Positions 43,482 to 52,082 of a stretch of DNA of 64,000 nt are shown here, piece by piece. Made by a program: the position numbers and the translations under genes. Positions within the stretch are counted from its first letter, which is position 1. Each line of letters starts with the position of its first letter. Source of the DNA: Mesorhizobium tamadayense. GTDB taxonomy: Bacteria > Pseudomonadota > Alphaproteobacteria > Rhizobiales > Rhizobiaceae. The notes beneath the pieces are model-generated. The model was given only the letters and a program-made list of their open reading frames with translations, was not told the DNA's origin and did not search any database. The stretch covers positions 62,001 through 126,000 of the forward strand of contig NZ_RQXT01000004.1 of NCBI RefSeq assembly GCF_003863365.1, given 5' to 3'.

Positions 43482-43823
43482 ATGAGCAATAAAAATCAAC
43501 GCGATGGCAGCGTGTTCCGTGTCGACAAATTCGTCGTCCCGGCGGAAGCGCGCGAGGAAATCCTCGGCAAGGTCCGCATGACGCATGAATTGCTGCGCCA
43601 GCAAGAGGGCTTCGTGCAGGATTTCCTGCTCGAGCAGTTCTCCGGCCCGGGCGAGTTCAACATCGTCACCATGGTCGAATGGGAAAGCCAGGCGGCGGTG
43701 GACAAGGTGGTGCCGATCGTCAAGGCCGCGCACGAGCGAATCGCCTTCAACCCGCAGGAGACGATTGCCCGGCTTGGCGTCAAAGCCGACATCGCCAATT
43801 ATCAGCGCGTGCCGGAACTATAG
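43482..43823 (+). CDS. Antibiotic biosynthesis monooxygenase (ABM) domain protein
   Basis: A 113-residue ferredoxin-fold protein: FRVDKFVVPAEAREEILGKV, EGFVQDFLLEQ, FNIVTMVEWESQAAVDKV. This is the ABM pattern found in heme-degrading and quinol monooxygenases, but no function can be fixed. The ATG at 43482 has CGGAGAC twelve bases upstream. Its last 22 bases overlap the convergent SMP-30 gene. Confidence 0.82.
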   Translation: MSNKNQRDGSVFRVDKFVVPAEAREEILGKVRMTHELLRQQEGFVQDFLLEQFSGPGEFNIVTMVEWESQAAVDKVVPIVKAAHERIAFNPQETIARLGVKADIANYQRVPEL

Positions 43824-44695
43824 GAAGGCCAGCCCACGCCTGGCGCGGAGACGGCGGCGCTCAGCACCTGGCCGGTGCGGGCGTCGCTCACCATATGCTC
43901 GAAGCCGCGCCATTCGGCGGCGAGGATGTAGAGCGTCCTGCCGTCTTCCCCGCCCAGCATGCAGGCAAAGCAGCCGCGGTCGACCTCTATCCGATCGAGC
44001 CTCTGGCCACCTTCGCGCACCCGCACACAATGCCGGTTGGGCACATCGGCATACCAGACGCAGCCCTCGGCATCGAGCGCGATGCCGTCGGGATAGTCGG
44101 TGCCGAGATCGGCCCAGACGCGGCGGTTGGAGAGGCTGCCGTCGCCGGCAACGTCGAAGGCGGTCAGCCGCCTGGCGTGGGATTCGGCGACGATCAGCGT
44201 CCGGTTGTCCGGCGTCACCACCATGCCGTTGGCGAAGGCGATGTCCTCGGCGACCTGCCGTATGGCGCCGTCCGGTGTGATCAGCACAATAGTACCCGGT
44301 CCGAAATGCTCGCCCGGCGCCGGAGCCGGCCCGCCGCCATTGATGTAGATGTTGCCGCGCCCGTCGACGACGATCTCGTTCCACGGGGTCTGGGATAAGC
44401 CGCGGAGATCGGCATGGGTGACGAGTGTCCCGTCCGCGTCCTGCCGTAGCAGCAGGCCTTCCCGGCCGGAAACCACCAGAAGCCGTCCATCCGGGAGCCA
44501 GTCGATCGAATAGGGCAGCACGGCGGGCACAGTCAGCATGACCTCGCTCTTGCCCTCTTCGTCCACGGCGAGGATCTCACCGGTGCCCCAGTTGCACAGC
44601 CAGAGCCGCCCCTCATGCCAGCGCGGAGATTCGCCGAAGGCGAGACCCTCCGTGATGACCGTGGCTTTCATGACGACGGATTTCGGCGATGCCAT
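43802..44695 (-). CDS. SMP-30/gluconolactonase-like protein
   Basis: A 297-residue six-bladed beta-propeller. Calcium ligands are seen as GLAFGESPRWHEG (Glu), TPWNEIVVDGRGNIY (Asn) and GTDYPDGIALDAEG (Asp). Members hydrolyse lactones of sugar acids or other esters. The ATG at 44695 is used; one at 44671 would still keep the first blade. It converges with the ABM gene, the 3' ends overlapping by 22 bases. Confidence 0.88.
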   Translation of the reverse strand: MASPKSVVMKATVITEGLAFGESPRWHEGRLWLCNWGTGEILAVDEEGKSEVMLTVPAVLPYSIDWLPDGRLLVVSGREGLLLRQDADGTLVTHADLRGLSQTPWNEIVVDGRGNIYINGGGPAPAPGEHFGPGTIVLITPDGAIRQVAEDIAFANGMVVTPDNRTLIVAESHARRLTAFDVAGDGSLSNRRVWADLGTDYPDGIALDAEGCVWYADVPNRHCVRVREGGQRLDRIEVDRGCFACMLGGEDGRTLYILAAEWRGFEHMVSDARTGQVLSAAVSAPGVGWPSYSSGTR

Positions 44696-44800
44696 TGGGC
44701 GACTCCTGGTTGGGCTGTCGCGCCAAGGACGGGCGAGCGAAGCGGTTTCCGACAACCGTCGCGGAAGTTGTTTGCTCAAATGAGGCCTTGGCGATCCTTC

Positions 44801-44959
44801 GCGCCCCTCTGTCCTGCCGGACATCTCCCCCACAACGGGGGAGATTGGCAGCTTCGCCGGCGACGCTCATCCTCCAACGTTGGAGATTGGCGAAAGCGGG
44901 TGTGACAGCTGATCTCCCCCTTGTGGGGGGAGATGTCCGGCAGGGACAGAGGGGGGCGC
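44801..44959. repeat. Palindromic element, family 1, copy 4
   Basis: Left arm starts GCGCCCCTCTGTCC and has ATCTCCCCC-ACAAC-GGGGGAGAT; the right arm is the inverse, with one extra G in GGCAGGGACA that breaks the core stem. An inner ATCCTCCAACGTTGGAGAT palindrome (44869-44887) is not found in copies 1-3. It lies between the SMP-30 and psd genes. Confidence 0.85.
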
Positions 44960-45081
44960 TGTCCCGCCAGCGTTTATAGTGTTTGGAGTCATGGGACTTG
45001 CCTCCCCCATTGTTGCGTTGCGGGGAGGGGGGCTTTCCGCTATTGAGGCCGGACCTGAAACAGGGACCGCCCTTGAGCCCT

Positions 45082-45780
45082 ATGACGCTTCTCGACACGA
45101 TCAAGAATACGTTCGTTCCGATCCATCGCGAGGGCTATCCCTTCATCGCCGCCTTCGGCGCCGCAACGCTGTTTCTTGGCTATTTCTCCTCGATCCTGTT
45201 CTGGATCGGGCTGATCCTCACAGGCTGGTGCATCTATTTCTATCGCGACCCCGAGCGCGTCACGCCGGTCGACGACCGGCTGGTGGTGAGCCCGGCAGAC
45301 GGCGTGATTTCAGCCGTCGGGCCCGCCGTGCCGCCGCGCGAGCTTGGCCTGGGTGCGGCCGAGATGATCCGCATCTCGGTGTTCATGAATGTCTTTTCCT
45401 GCCACATCAACCGCGCGCCGGTGCGCGGCAAGATCACGCGGATCGAGCATCGGCCGGGCAAGTTCCTCAACGCCGATCTCGACAAGGCAAGCTCCGAGAA
45501 CGAGCGCAACGGGCTGGTCATCGACAGCCCTAACGGCATGATTGCCGCCGTGCAGATCGCCGGGCTGGTCGCCCGCCGCATCGTCTGCTGGGCCGAGGCC
45601 GGCGGCTCGATCGGCATCGGCGAGCGTTTTGGGCTGATCCGCTTCGGCTCGCGCGTCGACGTCTTCCTGCCTCAGAATGCCGTGCCGCGCGTCGCCGTCG
45701 GCCAGACGGCGGTAGGCGGAGAGACGGTATTGGCCGAATTTGGCGGCACCGCCGTCACTCCGTTGGTCAGGATTTCCTGA
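45082..45780 (+). CDS. psd: Phosphatidylserine decarboxylase proenzyme
   Basis: A 232-residue enzyme of the short (type II-like) form, which makes phosphatidylethanolamine. Membrane segments lie near residues 17-55. [17 protein letters not shown] is conserved, and the self-cleavage site is in [14 protein letters not shown], where the Ser becomes the pyruvoyl group (GGS in place of the LGST of E. coli). The ATG at 45082 is chosen over an upstream TTG. It is three bases from pssA, its pathway partner. Confidence 0.92.
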   Translation: MTLLDTIKNTFVPIHREGYPFIAAFGAATLFLGYFSSILFWIGLILTGWCIYFYRDPERVTPVDDRLVVSPADGVISAVGPAVPPRELGLGAAEMIRISVFMNVFSCHINRAPVRGKITRIEHRPGKFLNADLDKASSENERNGLVIDSPNGMIAAVQIAGLVARRIVCWAEAGGSIGIGERFGLIRFGSRVDVFLPQNAVPRVAVGQTAVGGETVLAEFGGTAVTPLVRIS

Positions 45781-45783
45781 GCC

Positions 45784-46599
45784 GTGGGCGCGCCCTTCAA
45801 GAAATTCGAAGCTCATGCCAGCGGGGGCCCGCGCATCCGCGAGATCCCGATGCGCATGGTGCTGCCCAATCTGGTCACGGTGCTTGCCATTTGCGCCGGC
45901 CTCTCCGGCATCCGCTTCGCCTTCGAGGACCGTTTTGAGCCGGCCGTCGTCATGGTGCTGCTCGCGGCTTTCCTCGACGGCATAGACGGCCGCCTGGCGC
46001 GCATGCTGAAGGCGACCTCGAAATTCGGCGCGCAGATGGATTCGCTTGCCGACATCGTCAATTTCGGCGTCGCGCCCGCGCTGGTGCTCTATGCCTTCCT
46101 GCTCGACCGCGCTGGCTCGCCGGGCTGGATCGCGGCGCTTCTGTTCACCATCGCCTGCGGCATGCGGCTGGCCCGCTTCAACGTGCTGGCCGACGACACC
46201 GACCAGCCCGCCTGGCAGACCGAATACTTTGTCGGCGTGCCGGCGCCGGCAGGCGCCGTGCTGGTCATGCTGCCGCTCTATCTCTATTTCCTGCGGCTCG
46301 GGTTGGAACCGACCCGGTCGGCGGCCTTCGTCGCCACCGGCTTCACCGTGCTGGTCGCCTTCCTCTTGGTCAGCCGGCTGCCGGTCTATTCGGGCAAGAG
46401 CGTCAAGGTGCCGGGCGACAGGGTGCTGCCTGTCATCCTGGGCGTCGTGCTCTACATCCTGCTGCTGATGGCCTATCCCTGGTACACGCTGACGGCTTCA
46501 GTCGCCGGCTATCTCCTCTTTCTGCCGTTCTCGGTCCGCGCCTATTCGAAGCGGGCTCGGCTGGAAGGCGAGAAGGTGCCGCCTTCGGATATCGGCTGA
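45784..46599 (+). CDS. pssA: Phosphatidylserine synthase
   Basis: A 271-residue integral membrane CDP-alcohol phosphatidyltransferase. The signature DG-x2-AR-x8-G-x3-D-x3-D is complete in DGIDGRLARMLKATSKFGAQ followed by MDSLAD. It makes phosphatidylserine from CDP-diacylglycerol and serine, supplying psd. It starts with GTG at 45784. About eight hydrophobic segments follow. Confidence 0.93.
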   Translation: MGAPFKKFEAHASGGPRIREIPMRMVLPNLVTVLAICAGLSGIRFAFEDRFEPAVVMVLLAAFLDGIDGRLARMLKATSKFGAQMDSLADIVNFGVAPALVLYAFLLDRAGSPGWIAALLFTIACGMRLARFNVLADDTDQPAWQTEYFVGVPAPAGAVLVMLPLYLYFLRLGLEPTRSAAFVATGFTVLVAFLLVSRLPVYSGKSVKVPGDRVLPVILGVVLYILLLMAYPWYTLTASVAGYLLFLPFSVRAYSKRARLEGEKVPPSDIG

Positions 46600-46712
46600 C
46601 AGGCCGCCTTCGCAGGGTCAGGCGGCTCGGGAACCCGCCGGCCATCGTAATCGTTTTGCTTGCGAGAATGTGCGTTCCGCGAAAATGAGTTCGCGGGTTG
46701 CATCAGCATGAA

Positions 46713-46958
46713 ATGAGCGAGGTAATGACTGTCATCCTCATTGGTGCGCTGCTCATAGTCGCTGGCGTTGTCTACATGGCGGATGCAGTGCTCCGTCGCG
46801 GGCGGCTCAGCGATCCGGCACCAAGTCCCGCAAAGCCAGGTCCGACGTTAGAGCCGCGGCGGCGAGGCCTCGGTTTCCTGGGCCTTACCCAGAATTGGCC
46901 AGGTCTGCTGATGGTGGCAATCGGTGTCGTGCTGCTATTGTCGGTGGTGGTGCTCTAA
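46713..46958 (+). CDS. Small two-helix membrane protein
   Basis: An 81-residue protein with a membrane helix at each end (MTVILIGALLIVAGVVYMAD and WPGLLMVAIGVVLLLSVVVL) and a basic Pro-rich loop between. No family recognised. The ATG at 46713 lacks a strong ribosome site; a TTG at 46698 is possible. The stop codon overlaps the start of RIME-like copy D. Confidence 0.55.
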   Translation: MSEVMTVILIGALLIVAGVVYMADAVLRRGRLSDPAPSPAKPGPTLEPRRRGLGFLGLTQNWPGLLMVAIGVVLLLSVVVL

Positions 46959-47058
46959 AGCGTGTCGCGCTGAAACGGATTCAGGCTACACGCTTTAAGT
47001 CTTAGTTCGATGCATGTCGTTCTCCCAAAACCGCTGCGCACTTTTGGGCGACATGCAT
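46956..47058. repeat. RIME-like element, copy D (two modules, reversed)
   Basis: Module 2 comes first: perfect ten-base arms TAAAGCGTGT (46956-46965) and ACACGCTTTA (46988-46997). Module 1 follows: ATGCATGTCG (47010-47019) and CGACATGCAT (47049-47058) with inner CCCAAAA/TTTTGGG. Total 103 bases. It lies between convergent genes, starting in the stop codon of the small membrane protein and ending 21 bases before the acyl-ligase stop. Confidence 0.85.
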
Positions 47059-47079
47059 TGGATTGAGCCAAGGGCACAG

Positions 47080-49302
47080 TCACGCCGCGGCACTCAATCC
47101 CAGCCTGTCGATCGCCAGCTTCCGCGCTGAGACATAGTCTGTCTTGCCCGAACCCAGCACCGGGATCTCTTCCACCTTGATGATGTCGTTGGGCACCATA
47201 AGTTCGGCGGCGCCCGCCTTCTTGCCGAACTGGCGCAGCTCTTCAGGATCGGCGTCGCCGGCGGTGGTGACCAGCACGATGCGCTCGCCGCGCCGCTTGT
47301 CGGGCACCGCCACCGCGGCATGGCGCTCTTCCGGCCACAGCGCCTGCACCAGCATCTCGACCGCGCCCAGCGACACCATCTCGCCGGCGATCTTGGCGAA
47401 TCGTTTTGCCCGGCCTCGGATGGTGATGAAGCCGTCGCGGTCGACCGAGACGATGTCGCCGGTATCGTGCCAGCCATCGAGCGGCTGCAACTCGCCGGGG
47501 CGGTCGGCGGTCATGTAGCCCATCATCATATTCGGCCCGTCGAGCCACAGCCTGCCGGCATCGCTGATGCCCTCGACCGGCTCGAGCTTCATGCGGATCG
47601 CCGGCAGCAGCCGGCCGACCGTGCCGTCGCGGTTATGGATGGCGGTGTTCACCGCCACCACGGGCGCTGCCTCTGTCAGCCCGAAACCTTCGATGATCGA
47701 CGCCTGGAAGCGGTCGCGATAGGTGCGCCTTGTCTCCGGCTTCACCGCTTCGGCGCCGGCCACCACGAAGCGCAGGCTGGAAAAGTCGCCGTCCTTGGCG
47801 GTGCGGGCATAGTTGGCAAGGAAGGTGTCGGTGCCGAACATCACCGTCGGCTTCACCTTGCGCGCGACCTCCGGGATGAGCTTGTAGTGCAGCGGCGAGG
47901 GGTAGAGGAACAATTTCACGCCCGTAACCAGCGGCAGGATGGTGCCGCCGGTGAGCCCGAAGGAATGGAACACCGGCAGCACGTTGAGCAGGATATCGGC
48001 CGGCGAGATCGTGATGCGCGCCTCGGCCTGCATGGCGTTGGCATAAAGGTTGCGGTGCGACAGCACCACCGCCTTTGGCGTGCCTTCCGAACCAGAGGTG
48101 AACAGGATCACCGCCGGTTTCGACGCCTGCTGCCGCTGTAGCGGGAAGCGCCAGAAAAGCGCCGCCGCGACCTTGTCGAGCACCGTCACGCTCTCGCGAA
48201 CGTCCTCCAGCCACAGCATCTTCGCGCCGCCTGCCTCGACGGCGGCGACGATGTCGGCGATGCCGGCCTTCTCGATGAACGCGCGGGATGAGACCACGGT
48301 ACGGATAACTGCGGTACGGATCGCCGCGGTCACGCTTGCCGGGCCGGCGGTGTAGTTGATCATCGCCGCGACTCTGGCCGCCGAAATCAGTCCGACGAAG
48401 GACAGCACCACGCCATTGGCGTTGGGCAAGAGCAGGCCAACCGCCTCGCCGGGCGCCGTCACCGCCTCGAAGCGGCGGCCGAGCACGCGCGCGCCGATGA
48501 ACATCTTACGATAGCTGAGCGCGCCCGAAATCACGTCCTCGATGATCGGATGCGAGGCGCCGACGCGATCCGCCGCATCGCGCATGGCCAGGAACAGGCC
48601 GCGATCGAGATTGCTGCCGTAGAGCCGCGCCTCGGCGAAGCGGTCGAACAACGCATTGGTGTTGGAGGCCATGTCGGGGTTGCGCGCCACCAGCTCGGCG
48701 ATGGTCATCGGCTCCAGCACGCTCAGCGACAGGTGCCGGAACCAGTGGCGCGGCGCCTTGTCGACCGGCGTCAGCGACATCGGCAGGTCGCGCGCGCCGG
48801 CGACGAAGATCGGCACGATGCGGGCGTCGGCCTGCATGGCGATGCGGGTTATAGCGCGAAACAGCCGGAACGACTTGACGTCAGGCTCGACCGTGTCGGG
48901 CAGGTAGACGGCAAGCCGGCCCTTGCCCTTCAGCACGCGCACCAGCCGCCGGCTGACGAAGACATGCTCGGCATTGAAGGCGATGGTGCGGGCAAGCTCG
49001 CGCCAGGGCTCCAGCCACGGCGAGCGCGCCGAGGCCTCATCCAGGATGTGCAGCGTGTCGTCGGGTAAGAGCGACAGCATCAGCGCCGGTTCGATGCGCG
49101 ACTGGTGCGAAACGACATAGATGACCGGCGCGCGCGCATTGCGGGCAATGCGGATGCGGTTGTCCGCGATGCGCCAGGCAAGCTTGAACGGCACGTAGAG
49201 CAGCGCCTGGGTGAAGCGCAGGTCAAGCCGGAACGTCTCGATCACGCCGATCAGCAGCCAGGCAAAGGCAAGACCGGCAAGCAGCGCCAAAGTCAGGATC
49301 AT
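47080..49302 (-). CDS. Aas-like acyltransferase/acyl-ACP synthetase fusion
   Basis: A 740-residue protein with an N-terminal membrane helix, a PlsC-like domain (about residues 40-230) and an AMP-dependent acyl-ligase domain (about 260-735). Ligase motifs are ILFTSGSEGTPKAVVLSHRN, IEGFGLTEAAP and GWHDTGDI. The architecture is that of E. coli Aas, which re-acylates lysophosphatidylethanolamine. In the acyltransferase half the HX4D motif reads HQSRIE (Glu for Asp) and the FPEGT block reads LPDTVE, so that activity may be lost. GGGAGAGAG supports the ATG at 49302. Confidence 0.87.
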   Translation of the reverse strand: MILTLALLAGLAFAWLLIGVIETFRLDLRFTQALLYVPFKLAWRIADNRIRIARNARAPVIYVVSHQSRIEPALMLSLLPDDTLHILDEASARSPWLEPWRELARTIAFNAEHVFVSRRLVRVLKGKGRLAVYLPDTVEPDVKSFRLFRAITRIAMQADARIVPIFVAGARDLPMSLTPVDKAPRHWFRHLSLSVLEPMTIAELVARNPDMASNTNALFDRFAEARLYGSNLDRGLFLAMRDAADRVGASHPIIEDVISGALSYRKMFIGARVLGRRFEAVTAPGEAVGLLLPNANGVVLSFVGLISAARVAAMINYTAGPASVTAAIRTAVIRTVVSSRAFIEKAGIADIVAAVEAGGAKMLWLEDVRESVTVLDKVAAALFWRFPLQRQQASKPAVILFTSGSEGTPKAVVLSHRNLYANAMQAEARITISPADILLNVLPVFHSFGLTGGTILPLVTGVKLFLYPSPLHYKLIPEVARKVKPTVMFGTDTFLANYARTAKDGDFSSLRFVVAGAEAVKPETRRTYRDRFQASIIEGFGLTEAAPVVAVNTAIHNRDGTVGRLLPAIRMKLEPVEGISDAGRLWLDGPNMMMGYMTADRPGELQPLDGWHDTGDIVSVDRDGFITIRGRAKRFAKIAGEMVSLGAVEMLVQALWPEERHAAVAVPDKRRGERIVLVTTAGDADPEELRQFGKKAGAAELMVPNDIIKVEEIPVLGSGKTDYVSARKLAIDRLGLSAAA

Positions 49303-49404
49303 GCCGCTCTCTCCCAACGTCCTCCAGGGCGCGGCTCTTTGGGCGGCCGCTTCGGTGGCAGAGCGTAGCGGAAGTGGGGGCAAGGTCAATGTGGGATGGC
49401 GCGG

Positions 49405-49437
49405 CTTCCCCTTCGCCCCTTGTGGGAGAAGGGGAAG
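49405..49437. terminator. Hairpin between tautomerase and Aas-like gene
   Basis: Perfect ten-base arms CTTCCCCTTC (49405-49414) and GAAGGGGAAG (49428-49437). It lies nine bases after the tautomerase stop on the minus strand. There is no T-run, so its action as a terminator is uncertain. Confidence 0.5.
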
Positions 49438-49445
49438 ACAGCGCC

Positions 49446-49853
49446 TCACGCCGCCTTCAGCCTTCCGCTGATGAACCGGAACTCCTGCGACTTGCCGCCA
49501 TAGCCGTAGGCCGCCGCCGGCACCTCGTGCACCAGCGCGTAGCTTTCCTCGTGAACGCCGCCGAGCAGGCGGCCGAAGGCGTCGAAGATCGCCTTGAGAT
49601 AGGCTTCGAGCTCGAGCTTTGTGTTGGTTCCGTCCACCACCTTGATGTCGAGCCAGAAGGTGTTGATCCCATGCTCGGCCAGCGACCTGCCGCCGGCGAA
49701 CCAGTGCTGCGGGTCGATATAGGTGACCGCGACCGCGGTGATCGTCGGGTCCTTGCGCAGATGCGTGGCCGTCATCTCGGTGATGTCCTTGGCGATTGCA
49801 GCGGAGCGTTTCGCATCGGGCTTGCCGGTGACGCTGACATTGATGATCGGCAT
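49446..49853 (-). CDS. Tautomerase-superfamily protein
   Basis: A 135-residue protein with Pro directly after the initiator Met (PIINVSVTGKPDAKRSAAIA), the N-terminal catalytic proline of the 4-oxalocrotonate tautomerase superfamily. The length suggests a fused or extended form. GGAGAAG before the ATG at 49853 fixes the start, which the catalytic proline also requires. It is divergent from a LysR gene, with a perfect palindrome between them. Confidence 0.85.
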   Translation of the reverse strand: MPIINVSVTGKPDAKRSAAIAKDITEMTATHLRKDPTITAVAVTYIDPQHWFAGGRSLAEHGINTFWLDIKVVDGTNTKLELEAYLKAIFDAFGRLLGGVHEESYALVHEVPAAAYGYGGKSQEFRFISGRLKAA

Positions 49854-49930
49854 TTTTCTTCTCCTTCGGATCGAGCGGCTTGCCGCCGCCGGTGAGAAGA
49901 CCATGTCACCATTCGAGCGTCAGAAAAATC

Positions 49931-49953
49931 GAATTGTTTTTAACGAACAATTC
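49931..49953. promoter_or_regulatory. LysR operator candidate
   Basis: Perfect arms GAATTGTT (49931-49938) and AACAATTC (49946-49953) with a seven-base spacer, in the 114-base gap between the tautomerase and LysR starts. The surrounding A+T-rich sequence is the only such stretch locally and likely also contains both promoters. Confidence 0.6.
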
Positions 49954-49967
49954 AATAACATAGAAGT

Positions 49968-50822
49968 ATGGAAACTCTCGATCCCGACCTGCTCAAAACC
50001 TTCCTCGCTTTCGTCGATGGCGGCTCACTGGCCAGGGCGGCGTCCGCTGTCGGCCGCTCGCCATCGGCGGTCACCGCGCAGATGCAGCGGCTGGAGGAGA
50101 TCGTCGGCGAGCGGCTGCTCAGCGCAAAGGGCAGGGGGCGTGGTCTGACGCCGGCCGGCGAGGACCTTGTCGGCCATGCGCGACGCATTCTTGCCGTCCA
50201 CACCGAAGCCTGGCTGGCGATGAAAGGGGCGCGCGCCGGCGGTCGCATCGCCATCGGCACGACGCAGGATTTTGCCGACCACGGCCTGCCGGAGCTGTTG
50301 CGGGCCTTCGCCGCCAGCCATCCGCGCGTCAGGATCGAGCTGCGCGTCGGCCGCTCCCTGGAGCTTGGGTCAGCCTTGCAGGCAGCCCAGCTCGACCTCG
50401 CGATCACCATGCGCCACGCTCCATCGCCGGATGAAGCGGGCCTGATCAGCGAGCCGATGCTGTGGCTCTGCTCGGAAAAAGGATTGGCGAGGCGGCAGGA
50501 AGCGGTGCCGCTGGCGCTGCTCGATCCCTATTGCGGCTTCAGGGAGGCTGCGCTCAACGCGCTCGATGCCGCCGGCCGCAGCTATCGTATCGCCGCCGGC
50601 AGCGCCAGCCTTGCCGGCTTGCGCACCGCGGTCAATGCCGGCATCGCCGTTACGCTGCGCACGCAGCGCTTTGCCCATTCCGGCATTGTCGAAGCGCCGC
50701 GTGAGCTCGGCCTGCCGGCGGTGCCCGTCGCCCACTTCGCCATCCGGCTCGGCCGCGAGGCCGGCCGGCCCGCGCGGAATCTGGCCGAGCTTCTCGGCAG
50801 CGGCCTGACGTTGCCTTCCTGA
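49968..50822 (+). CDS. LysR-family transcriptional regulator
   Basis: A 284-residue regulator with LLKTFLAFVDGGSLARAASA and GRSPSAVTAQMQRLEEIVGE as the DNA-binding part, then a type-2 periplasmic-binding-like effector domain. The divergent tautomerase gene and the palindrome between them make a likely regulon. Effector unknown. Confidence 0.9.
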   Translation: METLDPDLLKTFLAFVDGGSLARAASAVGRSPSAVTAQMQRLEEIVGERLLSAKGRGRGLTPAGEDLVGHARRILAVHTEAWLAMKGARAGGRIAIGTTQDFADHGLPELLRAFAASHPRVRIELRVGRSLELGSALQAAQLDLAITMRHAPSPDEAGLISEPMLWLCSEKGLARRQEAVPLALLDPYCGFREAALNALDAAGRSYRIAAGSASLAGLRTAVNAGIAVTLRTQRFAHSGIVEAPRELGLPAVPVAHFAIRLGREAGRPARNLAELLGSGLTLPS

Positions 50823-50848
50823 AACTCGCTTTGCGCTTTCCAAAGAAA

Positions 50849-50874
50849 AAGCCGACCTTTTTGCGGGTCGGCTT
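50849..50874 (-). terminator. Rho-independent terminator (minus strand)
   Basis: Perfect nine-base arms AAGCCGACC (50849-50857) and GGTCGGCTT (50866-50874). On the minus strand the stem is followed by TTTCTTTGG, a short T-run, so it would stop transcripts of the EamA remnant. On the plus strand it lies 27 bases after the LysR stop and may serve that gene too. Confidence 0.65.
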
Positions 50875-50921
50875 CTAGTCAGACGGGTCGAGGGGTTTGG
50901 GGGGACTTGGGGGGTGACCCG

Positions 50922-51277
50922 TCAATCCAACAATGCCTGAGTCGGATGATGGTTCCGTGACTGTGAAAATAATTTCGAATCCGCCGATCTCGCCTTCCTC
51001 CAGTCGTGTCCGGCATGCGCGAAAACCGCGCAAAGCACGATGGCGCCGCCGATAATGCTGGCCACCGGCGGGATTTCGCCGACAAACAGCAAGGCAAACA
51101 GGATGGCGAACGGCATTTCGGCCGAGCCGAGCAGGCATGGATCGACTTGGTCAGCACGCCGGTGAGCGCGAAGGCGACCGTCGAGGCCGAGACCAGCACG
51201 ATGCCAAGCGTGCGTTCGGCAGCGGGGCCGGCTGCGCCATCGATGAGCGTGTCGGGCCTTTCGAGCGAGTCGGTCAA
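50922..51277 (-). pseudogene. EamA-type transporter with internal deletion
   Basis: The N-terminal frame (from 51277) reads ERTLGIVLVSASTVAFALTG then VLTKSI, the first membrane helix of an EamA transporter. Shortly after, near 51132-51141, a different frame gives LGSAEMPFAILFALLFVGEI and then SIIGGAIVLCAVFAHAG, the last helices of such a protein. About 200 residues between them are missing and the junction is out of frame. The remains cannot fold into a ten-helix transporter. The terminator at 50849 is probably its own. Confidence 0.75.
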
Positions 51278-51632
51278 TTTTACAAGACTACGCTTGCCGT
51301 CCTGACATCCCGCCGTCAGCAGCAGCTACCATCCCATGGCAGAGCCGGCACGCCTCTGCGCCAACTCCGACCTTGCGTTGGGCAGTTGCCGGCGGCCTGC
51401 ATTCGCCCGATGCTTACAAAGGGGCTTGCACGCACAAAGCCACCCAGCAGTGGTCGCCGACGCTACTACGCGAGGAGGCGGACGCGCATGTTCGGCGTCT
51501 TGCAATGCTGGACGGCCACAGCCCAATCAGGTAATTTTGAGGCTCGCGGATTGATCGGCGTGGCTCACCCCCGCAGTGGACCACGGAGAGAGAGAGCGCC
51601 GAAGCGTGCGCTGCATAAGTCCGGGAGTTTCG
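51278..51632. other. Region without a convincing gene
   Basis: Several open frames exist on both strands but none has a ribosome site, recognisable motif or consistent codon use. Composition is less G+C-biased at third positions than neighbouring genes. It follows the deleted transporter and may be further remnant sequence. The right end holds CCGGGAG, the ribosome site of the next gene. Confidence 0.45.
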
Positions 51633-52064
51633 ATGACTGGAGTGATCGATCGACTGGTGACTGCGATGAACGCGCATCATCTCGACGCTCTCGCCGCTCT
51701 CATCCACGAGAACTATCGGAGTGTACAGCCGGCGCACCCGGGCAGAGCCTTCGTCGGGCGGGACCAGATGCGCGCCAACTGGGAGGCCATATTCGCGGGA
51801 ATACCTGACTTCCAAGCGGCGGTCACGCGCTCGGTCCAAGACGGTGACACGACCTGGATCGAATGGCATTGGTCAGGTACTCGCTGCGAAGGGCAACCCT
51901 TCGAGGTGCGCGGGGTCACGCTGTTCGAGATCATTGACGGTCAGATTGTGGCCGGGCGACTGTATCTGGAGGACGTCGAGCGGCAGGTTGTCGGCATCGA
52001 AGACGCAGTTGAGGCCCTCTCCGGGCGCCGTCCGCCAACGGCCAGCAGTGGAACTGGTTCCTAA
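51633..52064 (+). CDS. SnoaL/NTF2-like polyketide cyclase-fold protein
   Basis: A 143-residue single-domain protein: VIDRLVTAMNAHHLDALAAL, HENYRSVQPAHPGRAFVGRD, MRANWEAIFAGIPDFQAAVT, WIEWHWSGTR. This is the SnoaL-like ester cyclase pattern of the NTF2 fold, a small binding pocket used for many reactions. GGGAG seven bases upstream supports the ATG. Codon use is less biased than elsewhere in the window and it adjoins remnant sequence, so recent acquisition is possible. Confidence 0.8.
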   Translation: MTGVIDRLVTAMNAHHLDALAALIHENYRSVQPAHPGRAFVGRDQMRANWEAIFAGIPDFQAAVTRSVQDGDTTWIEWHWSGTRCEGQPFEVRGVTLFEIIDGQIVAGRLYLEDVERQVVGIEDAVEALSGRRPPTASSGTGS

Positions 52065-52082
52065 CCTCACAAGGCTGCCACG

